Of a stretch of 64,000 nt of DNA, positions 56,997 through 64,000 are shown piece by piece. Source of the DNA: Pseudomonas protegens CHA0 (GTDB lineage: Bacteria > Pseudomonadota > Gammaproteobacteria > Pseudomonadales > Pseudomonadaceae); assembly GCF_000397205.1 (NCBI RefSeq), contig NC_021237.1, positions 3,101,001-3,165,000 of the forward strand, in the 5' to 3' direction. The notes below the pieces were generated by a model. That model was given only the letters and a program-made list of their open reading frames with translations, made no database searches and was not told the origin of the DNA. Made by a program: the position numbers and the translations under genes. Every line of letters begins with the position of its first letter. Position 1 is the first letter of the stretch.

Positions 56997-58493
56997 ATGA
57001 AAACTACTCACTCTGGATACCTGCGTAATGGGCTGACGCTGGCCATGCTGCTGGCCATCACCGCCTGCACCGTCGGGCCCGATTTTAAGGCCCCGGCAGT
57101 TCCCAGCCCGGAACGCTGGACGGATTGGCACAGTGGTCCGCCAGCGTCTTCGGTGCCGGGCAAAGCCCCGGCGACCACCTCGCAAACCGCAGACGACAGC
57201 TGGTGGCAGGTGTTTGGCGACCCGGTGCTGGACCAGCTGCAGGCCCAGGTGCGCGAAGGCAGCCCGGACCTGCACACGGCCTTGCTGCGGTTTGCCCAGG
57301 TGCGGTTGCAACGCCAGATAGTCGCTTCCCTGGAAACGCCCGAAGTGTCCTTTTCCGCGGCGGCTTCGCGAAACCGGCAAAGCCGGTATGCGCCGAACAA
57401 TCGAATGCTTGAAGCCTTGGGCAGCGACAGTGATGCCCTGGAAAAGGTGCTTACCGACCCTTATAGCCTGTACCAGGCCGGGTTCGACGTTTCATGGGAG
57501 CTGGATCTCTGGGGGCGGGTGTCACGCCTGGGTGAAGCCGCCCAGGCCGAGGTCGATGGTGCGGCCGCGACCCTGGACGACGTGTTGCTCAGTGTCTCCA
57601 GCGAGCTGGCGCGAAACTACTTCGAAGTGCGTACCGCACAGCGCCAGACCCGTCTTCTGGAGCAGGAGGCACAGATCCTGGCCGCGCACCTGCAAGTGGT
57701 TGCCGTCCAGGCCCGGGAGGGCGAGGAAGATGGGTTCGCGGTGGAACGCCAAGAGGCACGGCTGGCCTCGCTGCATGCACAGATACCGGGTTGGAAGGCG
57801 CTGCACACCCAGGCGGGCAACCGTATTGCGCTGTTGCTGGGGGAGCATCCCGGAGCCCTGGAAACCTTGCTCGCGGAGCGGCCTGATAATGCCTTGAGCC
57901 GCCCGCTGCCCAACCTGCAGTTGGGCCTGCCTGGCGACCTGGCCCGGGAGCGTCCGGACATCCGCGCGGCCCAGGCCCGCTTGCACCGGGCGACGGCGGG
58001 CATCGGAGTGGCCGAGGCCGAACTGTACCCGAGCGTGATGCTGGGGGCCGACTTCGGCTTCGAATCCTACAAGAGCGGCCAGTTTGCCGACTGGAGCAGC
58101 CGCACCTGGTCGGTAGGGCCGCGCCTGGACCTGCCGCTGTTCGACCGTGGGCGGCGCAGCAAGACCGTGGTCCTGCGCACACTCGAACAGCAAGAGGCGG
58201 CCGTGGCATTTCACCAGACCGTACTGGCAGCCTGGCAGGAAGTGGACGATGCGATGAGCCGCTACCACAACGAATACCAGCGTGCCGCGCACCTCAAGGA
58301 CAGCTATGACAGCAAGGCCCGCACCTATGAGTGGACCCGCGTCCGGTACGCGGCCGGGGAGGCCAGCTACCTGGAGGAACTGGAAGCGCAGCGCACCGTG
58401 CTGGAGGCGCAGCGCGACCTGGTCAATAGCGACAGTCAACTGCGTACTCACCTGATCAGCATTTACAAATCCATGGGTGGGCATTCCACCTGA
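56997..58493 (+). CDS. pltO: Outer-membrane efflux lipoprotein PltO (OprM/NodT type)
   Basis: A 498-residue TolC/OprM-family channel. A lipoprotein signal ends AITAC with the lipid-bearing Cys at C24, followed by TVGPDFKAP, typical of NodT-type proteins. Two repeats of the coiled-coil barrel fold follow (DLHTALLRFAQVRLQRQI; ARERPDIRAAQARLHRA). It gives the outer-membrane exit for the PltIJKN pump. AAGGAACGTC sits before ATG 56997, which decides the start; the frame extends 13 codons upstream into pltN. Confidence 0.95.
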   Translation: MKTTHSGYLRNGLTLAMLLAITACTVGPDFKAPAVPSPERWTDWHSGPPASSVPGKAPATTSQTADDSWWQVFGDPVLDQLQAQVREGSPDLHTALLRFAQVRLQRQIVASLETPEVSFSAAASRNRQSRYAPNNRMLEALGSDSDALEKVLTDPYSLYQAGFDVSWELDLWGRVSRLGEAAQAEVDGAAATLDDVLLSVSSELARNYFEVRTAQRQTRLLEQEAQILAAHLQVVAVQAREGEEDGFAVERQEARLASLHAQIPGWKALHTQAGNRIALLLGEHPGALETLLAERPDNALSRPLPNLQLGLPGDLARERPDIRAAQARLHRATAGIGVAEAELYPSVMLGADFGFESYKSGQFADWSSRTWSVGPRLDLPLFDRGRRSKTVVLRTLEQQEAAVAFHQTVLAAWQEVDDAMSRYHNEYQRAAHLKDSYDSKARTYEWTRVRYAAGEASYLEELEAQRTVLEAQRDLVNSDSQLRTHLISIYKSMGGHST

Positions 58494-58558
58494 GCCCCTG
58501 AAACGCTGCCTCTGGCAGCACTCCCCCCAGACCCACTTTCCTAACGGAATAGGAAGCC

Positions 58559-59164
58559 ATGCAAATGGATGACCTCTACAAGATCGCGCTTTTTTCGTCC
58601 CTGATACTGGTAGTGCCGGGGCCCTCAAACACCTTGCTGCTGGCCTCGGGCTTCAAGTTCGGCGTGTTGCGCTCGCTGCCACTGGTGTTGATCGAAATGC
58701 TCGGCTACACCGTTTCGATCTGCACCTGGGGCTGGGGGCTTGTGCTGCTGTCCCACGACTACCCGTGGCTGATCCACCTGATCAAGCTGCTGTGCGCCTT
58801 GTACATAGCGGCGCTGGCCTTGAAGACCTGGAAGACCTCTACCACCGGAGCCCAGCACACCGAGCGCTTTGAGAGCTGGCCACGGCACCTGTTGATTGCG
58901 ACCTTGCTCAACCCCAAGGGGCTGATCTTCGCCAGTGTGATCTTCCCGGCCAGCTCATTCGCCAGCCTGGGGGATTTCCTGCCGTCATTGAGCGCTTTCT
59001 TCCTGGCACTGGCGCCAATAGCCTTGCTCTGGGTCTCGCTGGGGGCGGGCATTCGAGCCCAATACCTGGGGCGGGTTTCTGGACCGCTGTTTTCCCGGGG
59101 CACCGCCGTCGTTCTGGCGCTGTTTTCCGCCACCCTCACTTACACCGTGGTTCGTGCGGTGTAG
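58559..59164 (+). CDS. pltP: LysE/RhtB-type exporter PltP
   Basis: A 201-residue protein with about six membrane segments. VVPGPSNTLLLASGFKFG near the N terminus and LNPKGLIF in the centre are LysE/RhtB signatures. The family exports amino acids and small metabolites. It follows pltO by 65 bp with AGGAAG before the ATG, and is the last plt gene. Its exact cargo is unknown. Confidence 0.93.
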   Translation: MQMDDLYKIALFSSLILVVPGPSNTLLLASGFKFGVLRSLPLVLIEMLGYTVSICTWGWGLVLLSHDYPWLIHLIKLLCALYIAALALKTWKTSTTGAQHTERFESWPRHLLIATLLNPKGLIFASVIFPASSFASLGDFLPSLSAFFLALAPIALLWVSLGAGIRAQYLGRVSGPLFSRGTAVVLALFSATLTYTVVRAV

Positions 59165-59234
59165 GTGTCTTTGCCGCGGCTTTCAGCACCCAGGTGAGGC
59201 TGGGGCAATGGCGCTGCTGAGAGAGGCCCTTGTA

Positions 59235-59280
59235 CCCCCCGTGTTCCAGCACCACTCTGTTGTCGACAACACCCGGGGGG
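59235..59280. repeat. Nested inverted repeats after pltP
   Basis: A perfect 14-bp palindrome TGTTGTCGACAACA (59258-59271) overlaps a larger inverted repeat CCCCCCGTGTT (59235-59245) and AACAC-CC-GGGGGG (59268-59280, two bases bulged). The two structures compete. Position suggests the 3' boundary of the plt transcript, or an operator for the next gene. The other bases of the 276-bp gap show no gene. Confidence 0.5.
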
Positions 59281-59440
59281 CTCATTCCACGTAGCGCAGC
59301 CACAAATGGGTGCGACCGCGAACAGCCTCGACAACCGTTGAAACCACGGCTTGCCGGTTTTCCTCGGTGGCCTTGATCCGATGAACAGGGCGTTTGGCGG
59401 ATGTTAATCTGCGCCTCCCGGACAAACGGTGGGCCAGTGG

Positions 59441-59839
59441 ATGCAGAGGATGTTGAGTGAAGCCGAGCTTCACAAGGTGCTGGAAGCGATTCAAAGCGAC
59501 TCCTGCCATGACCTGAATCGTCTGTATGACGGGATGCAGATAGACCGGTGTGCTCTTTTCAATCAAGTCGCCAAGGCGGTGGCCCGGCTCTTTATCGAGG
59601 GGCAGCGCGACTTTCATTACGGTGATGCGGTCATGAATACCTTGTTCAGTGACATTGTTGATGTGTCCTTGAACGCTGACATGCCCGAGCCGGCCTATTC
59701 CATCTACCTCGCGTTTGATGCGGGAGAGTATCGTCACCCGGGGGATGGGCAGGATGAGTTGCCTTGGGAAAAGTGGACGCGGCCGGCGCTTGAACGGATT
59801 CTGCGCGAAGCCGATGAGGGGGCGTCGGCCGAGGTTTAG
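59441..59839 (+). CDS. Hypothetical protein, unrecognised
   Basis: A 132-residue acidic soluble protein with segments LSEAELHKVLEAIQ, ALFNQVAKAVARLFIEGQ and DELPWEKWTRPALERILRE. I do not recognise the family. Start choice is open: GTG 59429, ATG 59441 or ATG 59450 are in frame, with no decisive ribosome site; 59441 is taken as a compromise. It lies beyond pltP and is not an obvious part of the pyoluteorin cluster. Confidence 0.65.
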   Translation: MQRMLSEAELHKVLEAIQSDSCHDLNRLYDGMQIDRCALFNQVAKAVARLFIEGQRDFHYGDAVMNTLFSDIVDVSLNADMPEPAYSIYLAFDAGEYRHPGDGQDELPWEKWTRPALERILREADEGASAEV

Positions 59840-59873
59840 CCGGCCTGGGTTGTCGCCAGAAAAGCCGACGGAC

Positions 59874-60035
59874 CTACGGCTCCAGCATCAAGCGGTGCCA
59901 AAGGATCTGTGGCGGCGCAACAGCATCCGCCGGCACTTGCGGTGCAGGTTTGTCCGGCGCCTGCGCTGGCGTTGCCTCGTCGGGTTCAGGGGTTGTCGTC
60001 GATTCAGTCGGGTCATCGGTAGGCGATGGGGTCAT
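59874..60035 (-). CDS. Possible coupled 53-residue Pro/Thr/Ala-rich protein
   Basis: An ORF starting with ATGA over the stop of the oxidoreductase gene (4-nt overlap). It encodes 53 residues: a Pro/Thr/Asp/Glu/Ala-rich low-complexity stretch (MTPSPTDDPTESTTTPEPDE at the start) and a short hydrophobic end (PPQILWHRLMLEP). No signal peptide is visible. The overlap favours translation by coupling, but low-complexity composition and short length leave real doubt. The region between here and 59840 shows nothing else. Confidence 0.35.
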   Translation of the reverse strand: MTPSPTDDPTESTTTPEPDEATPAQAPDKPAPQVPADAVAPPQILWHRLMLEP

Positions 60036-61030
60036 TTGATCCTGACCACCACCTTGCCCTTGGTTCGTCCCTGCTCGACGTACTGCAAGGCCTCTGCCGT
60101 CGATTCGAAACTGAAGCTGCGGTCAACCACAGGCTTGATGATTCCGGCCTCGATCAGCGCGGTGATCTGTTGCAGCTGGGCGCCATCGGCCCGCATGAAC
60201 ACAAAGGCGTAGCGGACGTCCCGCTGGCGCGCCTTGCGCCGGATACCGAAGCTCAAGAGGCGCATGACCTGCTGCAACGGCCAGGCCAGCCCTTGCTCCT
60301 GGGCGAATTGCACCGTGGGTGGCCCGGAGATGGAAATCAGCTGTCCGCCGGGCTTGAGGACCTTGAGGGACTTTTCCAGTACGTCGCTGCCCAGGCTGTT
60401 CAACACCAGGTCGTAGCCATGCAAGAGGCTTTCGAAGTTCTGCTGCTTGTAGTCGATCACCTGATCGGCGCCCAGGGCTTTGACCCATTCGACATTCGCC
60501 GTGCTGGTGGTGGCCGCGACGAAGGCGCCGAGGTGTTTGGCCAGCTGGATGGCAAGGGTGCCGACACCGCCTGCGCCTGCGTGGATCAGCACTTTCTGGC
60601 CCTTTTTCAGTCGGGCGGTTTCCACCAGCACTTGCCAGGCGGTGAGTGCGACCAAGGGGATCGACGCGGCCTCGGTCATGCTGGTGTTGGCAGGTTTCAG
60701 GGCGATTGCGTTTTCGTTCACGGCGATCCACTGGGCGAACGTCCCGATCCGTGTTTCAGGCGGGCGCGCGTAGACTTCGTCTCCCGGTTTGAAGCGTTGC
60801 ACTTGGGGGCCAACTTCAACCACGACGCCCGCCAGGTCATTGCCCAGTACCAGCGGCAATGCATAGGGCAGGATCAGCTTGAATTCGCCTGTGCGGATCT
60901 TCGAGTCCAGCACGTTGACGCTGCTGGCGTGGACCTCGATCAACACGTCGTGGGCACCCAGCGTGGGCGTGGGCGCTTCGCCCATGCGCCCACTGTTCTT
61001 GCCATAGCGATCAATTAGAAAGGCTTTCAT
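60032..61030 (-). CDS. NADP-dependent MDR oxidoreductase, quinone-oxidoreductase type
   Basis: A 332-residue medium-chain dehydrogenase/reductase of the zinc-independent quinone reductase group. The N-terminal GroES-like domain includes LIEVHASSVNVLDSKI, and LVLGNDLAGVVVEVG. The nucleotide-binding motif is HAGAGGVGTLAIQLAK. No structural-zinc Cys cluster is seen. It reduces enones or quinones with NADPH; substrate unknown. ATG 61030 matches the family start. It follows the hydrolase gene by 58 bp in the same orientation. Confidence 0.9.
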   Translation of the reverse strand: MKAFLIDRYGKNSGRMGEAPTPTLGAHDVLIEVHASSVNVLDSKIRTGEFKLILPYALPLVLGNDLAGVVVEVGPQVQRFKPGDEVYARPPETRIGTFAQWIAVNENAIALKPANTSMTEAASIPLVALTAWQVLVETARLKKGQKVLIHAGAGGVGTLAIQLAKHLGAFVAATTSTANVEWVKALGADQVIDYKQQNFESLLHGYDLVLNSLGSDVLEKSLKVLKPGGQLISISGPPTVQFAQEQGLAWPLQQVMRLLSFGIRRKARQRDVRYAFVFMRADGAQLQQITALIEAGIIKPVVDRSFSFESTAEALQYVEQGRTKGKVVVRIK

Positions 61031-61088
61031 CGTGGTGCGGCTCTTGTCGGTTGGAATAGGTGTGGGCGGTGCTTGGGTGGGGTTGCTG

Positions 61089-61967
61089 TCATGGGGCTCT
61101 GTCGTCAAGGAACGCCCGGACCTTGGCCACGAAGTCCGCGTGGTACTGGAAAATGCCGCCGTGCCCGGCGTCCTCATACATCACTAGCTGTGCGTTGGGG
61201 ACACGCTTGGCCAGGGCATGGGAGTTGGCGCTGGGAACCATGATGTCGTTGTCGCCATTGACGATCAGCGTCGGCGCGCGCAAGCGCCCGAGATCCTGCG
61301 GCGCCTGTCTGCCCCACGCGGTGATGGCTTGCAGCTGGCGCAGGAGGGCGCCGGGCGTTGGGCCCTTGTCGCGATGCTTGCTGCGAGCTTTCAGGCGTTG
61401 CAGATATTCCGAGGCGGCTCGACGACCATGGGGCGTCGAGGTAAAGAACAGGTAGTACTTGGGATCGCGCAAGGTCAGCAAGCCTTTGAGCATCAAGGGC
61501 CAGGTCACCGAGCCGACCTTGTCGATACCGATGCCGCCGGCCGGTCCGGTGCCGGTGAGAATCAAGCGGTGCACCAATTGGGGGGCTTGCAGGGCGATGT
61601 CCTGAGCGACGAAGCCGCCGAGTGAAAAGCCCAGCACATCGACGCTCTTGAACCCCAGGGCCTGTATCAGCCCAATGGCGTCTTCTGCCATTTCGCCGAC
61701 CGTCAGCGGGGCGGTTCCACCCGAGCCGCCGATGCCGCGATAGTCGGTGGTGATGACTCGCCGGGTCTGTGCCAGCCCATCGATGATTGCCGGGTCGAAG
61801 TTGTCCAGCACCGCGCCCCAGTGGTTAAACAGCACCAGGGGCACGCCGCCCGCGGGACCGGTATCGCGATAGGCGAAGGGAATGCCCCTGACCATGATCG
61901 ACTGGTTCGCCGCGTTGATGAACGACGTCTGCAAAGCCGGGGGGAAGGTTGTCTGCGTTGGATTCAT
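61089..61967 (-). CDS. Alpha/beta-fold hydrolase
   Basis: A 292-residue alpha/beta hydrolase. The nucleophile elbow is VLGFSLGGF (S115), the oxyanion region FNHWGAVLDNF, and the catalytic His lies in YEDAGHGGIF near the C terminus. It resembles esterases and non-haem haloperoxidase-like hydrolases. The substrate is unknown. It lies between the SDR and MDR genes with gaps of 75 and 58 bp, which suggests one transcript. Confidence 0.9.
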   Translation of the reverse strand: MNPTQTTFPPALQTSFINAANQSIMVRGIPFAYRDTGPAGGVPLVLFNHWGAVLDNFDPAIIDGLAQTRRVITTDYRGIGGSGGTAPLTVGEMAEDAIGLIQALGFKSVDVLGFSLGGFVAQDIALQAPQLVHRLILTGTGPAGGIGIDKVGSVTWPLMLKGLLTLRDPKYYLFFTSTPHGRRAASEYLQRLKARSKHRDKGPTPGALLRQLQAITAWGRQAPQDLGRLRAPTLIVNGDNDIMVPSANSHALAKRVPNAQLVMYEDAGHGGIFQYHADFVAKVRAFLDDRAP

Positions 61968-62042
61968 TGCTACTCCGAACAGCGGACCGGATTCGTCGCA
62001 GTGCCTGCCGCGAATCCGCCGCGAATGCTCGCTACCTGAAGA

Positions 62043-62831
62043 TCACTCTTGGGTCTGGTAACGCTGGGCAACCTCGGATTGACGGATGTGCCCCAGCAGG
62101 CCCTGACGTGCGCTCTGCAGGTCATCCCAGGGTTCAGCCTGTTGCAGTGGCGGGATGGTCACCGGTTCGCGCCGATCGAAACCGACCAGTGCGGCATCCA
62201 CCAGATCGCCCACTTCCATGATTTCGTCCAGGGTATTGATGTCGACGCCGGAGCGGTCCCAGATTTCCGTGCGGGTGGCGGCCGGCAGCACGGCCTGCAC
62301 GTACACGCCCCGGGGCGACAGTTCCAGGCTCAGGCCCTGAGACAGGAACAGCACGAAAGCCTTGGTTGCACCATAGACCGTCATGCCGAACTCCGGCGCC
62401 AGGCCCACCACCGAACCGATGTTGATGATCGCGCCGTCACCGGCTTTGGCCAGGCGCGGGGCAATGGCACTGGCCAGCCGCACCAGTGCCGTGGTGTTGA
62501 GGGCAACCAGTTGCGCTACGCTGTCGGTGCTTTGCTCGATGAAGTTGCCGGACAGCGCCGCGCCGGCGTTATTGACCAGGATGCCGATACGGGCGTCGTC
62601 GCGCAGGCGGCTTTCAACGGTTGTCAGATCGCTGAGTTGGGTCAAATCCGCTTTCATCACCTCGACGGCGACCCCGTGTTCGCCGCGCAGTCGGGCTGCA
62701 AGTGCGTCCAGGCGTGCCCGGTCGCGGGCAACCAGGACCAGATCATGGCCACGTTGCGCGAAGCGCTCGGCGTAGATGGCTCCGATGCCAGTGGAGGCGC
62801 CAGTGATGAGAACGGTAGGGCGAGTGTTCAT
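62043..62831 (-). CDS. Short-chain dehydrogenase/reductase
   Basis: A 262-residue classical SDR. The cofactor motif is TGASTGIG (residues 10-17), NNAG at 87-90, catalytic S140, Y153 and K157 (YGATK). RD after the second beta strand (ARDRAR) suggests NADP(H) preference. It oxidises or reduces a carbonyl; substrate unknown. It starts 54 bp after the Old Yellow Enzyme gene ends, in the same orientation. Confidence 0.92.
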   Translation of the reverse strand: MNTRPTVLITGASTGIGAIYAERFAQRGHDLVLVARDRARLDALAARLRGEHGVAVEVMKADLTQLSDLTTVESRLRDDARIGILVNNAGAALSGNFIEQSTDSVAQLVALNTTALVRLASAIAPRLAKAGDGAIINIGSVVGLAPEFGMTVYGATKAFVLFLSQGLSLELSPRGVYVQAVLPAATRTEIWDRSGVDINTLDEIMEVGDLVDAALVGFDRREPVTIPPLQQAEPWDDLQSARQGLLGHIRQSEVAQRYQTQE

Positions 62832-62885
62832 GGGGTCATCTCTCTTTCAAAATGGGTGAAAACGGACAGCTCGGTTTCTGCTTGC

Positions 62886-63986
62886 TCAGCTTGCGCTGGC
62901 GCTCGAATCAACCAGCGTCGGGTAGTCGATGTAGCCTGCCGCGCCGCCGCCGTAGAGGGTGGCGGGATTGAATGCGGACAAGGCGGCGCCGGTCTTGAGA
63001 CGCTCCACCAGATCCGGGTTGCCGATGAACGGGCGACCGAACGCGATCAGATCGGCCTGGTCTTCGGCGAGCCGTGAGGTTGCCAGCTCCAGGTCATAGC
63101 CGTTGTTGGCGATGTAGGTGTTTTTGAAGCGCTGGCGCAGGGCGGTGAAATCCAATGGCGCCACGTCACGTGGGCCACCGGTCGCGCCTTCGACCATGTG
63201 CAGGTAAACGACGCCGAGGGCGTCGAGTTGATCGACGACGTAATTGAATTGCGCCTGCGGATTGCTGCTGGAGACGCCGTTGGCCGGCGACACCGGCGAC
63301 AAGCGCACCCCGGTGCGATCCGCGCCGATTTCATTGACCACGGCAGCGGTGACTTCGAGCAACAGACGCGCACGATTTTCAATCGAGCCGCCGTAAGCAT
63401 CGGTGCGCACGTTGGCGCTGTCCTTGAGGAACTGATCCAGCAAATAGCCGTTCGCGCCGTGAATTTCCACACCGTCGAACCCGGCAGCGATAGCGTTTGC
63501 CGCGGCCTGGCGGAAATCGGCGACGATCCCCGGCAGCTCGCTGATGTCCAGTGCGCGGGGCTCGCTGGCGTCTTCAAAGCGGTTGTTGACGAACACCTTG
63601 GTGGCCGCACGCAGCGCGGAAGGGGCCACGGGGGCGGCGCCGTTTTCTTGCAGATCAACGTGGGACACGCGGCCGACATGCCACAGTTGCACAAAGATCT
63701 TTGCGCCCTTGGCGTGGACGGCGTCGGTCACCGTGCGCCAGCCATCAATCTGCGCCTGGGTGTAGATCCCGGGGGTGTCCTGATAGCCCTGGCCCTGTTG
63801 GGAAATCTGCGTGGCTTCGCTGATCAGCAAGCCCGCGCTAGCGCGTTGGCTGTAATAGGTGGCGGCGAATTCACTGGGAACAAAGCCTGCGCCCGCGCGG
63901 TTGCGGGTCAGTGGCGCGAGGACGATGCGGTTCGACAGCGTGAGGGCGCCAAGGGTGTAAGGGGTGAACAGATTCTGATCGGTCAT
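62886..63986 (-). CDS. Alkene reductase, Old Yellow Enzyme family
   Basis: A 366-residue FMN-dependent ene-reductase. The TIM-barrel start (LFTPYTLGALTLSNRIVLAP, quoted at 20 residues), the substrate-binding pair H176/N179 in EIHGANGYL and Y181 as proton donor are present, and GRPFIGNPDLVERL binds the FMN phosphate. It reduces activated C=C bonds with NAD(P)H, or nitro-compounds. It is the first gene seen of the four-gene minus-strand set; its promoter is at or beyond the window edge. GGAAGAGAC precedes the start. Confidence 0.94.
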   Translation of the reverse strand: MTDQNLFTPYTLGALTLSNRIVLAPLTRNRAGAGFVPSEFAATYYSQRASAGLLISEATQISQQGQGYQDTPGIYTQAQIDGWRTVTDAVHAKGAKIFVQLWHVGRVSHVDLQENGAAPVAPSALRAATKVFVNNRFEDASEPRALDISELPGIVADFRQAAANAIAAGFDGVEIHGANGYLLDQFLKDSANVRTDAYGGSIENRARLLLEVTAAVVNEIGADRTGVRLSPVSPANGVSSSNPQAQFNYVVDQLDALGVVYLHMVEGATGGPRDVAPLDFTALRQRFKNTYIANNGYDLELATSRLAEDQADLIAFGRPFIGNPDLVERLKTGAALSAFNPATLYGGGAAGYIDYPTLVDSSASAS

Positions 63987-64000
63987 CTGGTGTCTCTTCC

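Overview
The window comes from a GC-rich fluorescent Pseudomonas, most likely Pseudomonas protegens. It carries the whole pyoluteorin (plt) gene cluster in its known order, with a Pseudomonas-type REP doublet and Pseudomonas-like housekeeping genes. The species name is inferred from the cluster, not from a marker gene.

Left part (1-26.2 kb) is mixed chromosomal and accessory DNA. It opens with the 3' part of a giant two-partner-secretion exoprotein (PdtA/DUF3739 type), a perfect terminator and a methyltransferase. Next come a divergent MFS/LysR pair, a tRNA-Gln(UUG) gene and an unrecognised gene. A tight three-gene operon follows, encoding an alkyl-DHAP-synthase-like flavoprotein, a GlpD-like dehydrogenase and an FGGY sugar/polyol kinase. 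After it lie a small membrane protein with a DUF4287 protein, a TonB-dependent receptor, a 49-residue secreted peptide, a serine hydrolase and an amidase. A three-gene minus-strand operon (SUFU-like, Imm22-like, GIY-YIG-like) looks like an orphan immunity-type island. The part ends with a DUF7677-like gene and a HIT protein.

Centre (26.2-59.2 kb). An inverted REP doublet separates the HIT gene from a fused OsmC-YcaO protein. Then comes pyoluteorin: pltR-pltM on the minus strand, and pltLABCDEFG on the plus strand from a shared AT-rich divergent region. PltF loads proline on the carrier PltL, PltE oxidises it to the pyrrole, PltA dichlorinates it, PltB and PltC add three malonate units, and PltG probably releases and cyclises the chain. 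PltM chlorinates phloroglucinol, whose products act as signals that switch on plt genes. PltR is the activator. The adjoining export block is pltZ (TetR repressor, minus strand) and pltIJKNOP (HlyD, fused double ABC ATPase, two permeases, outer-membrane channel, LysE-type exporter). A 31-bp near-perfect palindrome lies between pltZ and pltI.

Right part (59.2-64 kb) has a small unrecognised gene and a minus-strand run of four redox/hydrolase genes (Old Yellow Enzyme, SDR, alpha/beta hydrolase, quinone-oxidoreductase-type MDR), perhaps followed by a coupled 53-codon Pro/Thr/Ala-rich ORF.

The most notable sequence-level points are these: PltB module 2 has lost its AT core but kept both linkers; the PltB KR is dead; PltD has lost the halogenase signature residues; two mutually exclusive hairpins, one exposing GGA in its loop, lie just ahead of pltL; and three uncharacterised systems are present (the OsmC-YcaO protein, the AgpS/GlpD/FGGY operon and the immunity-like operon).
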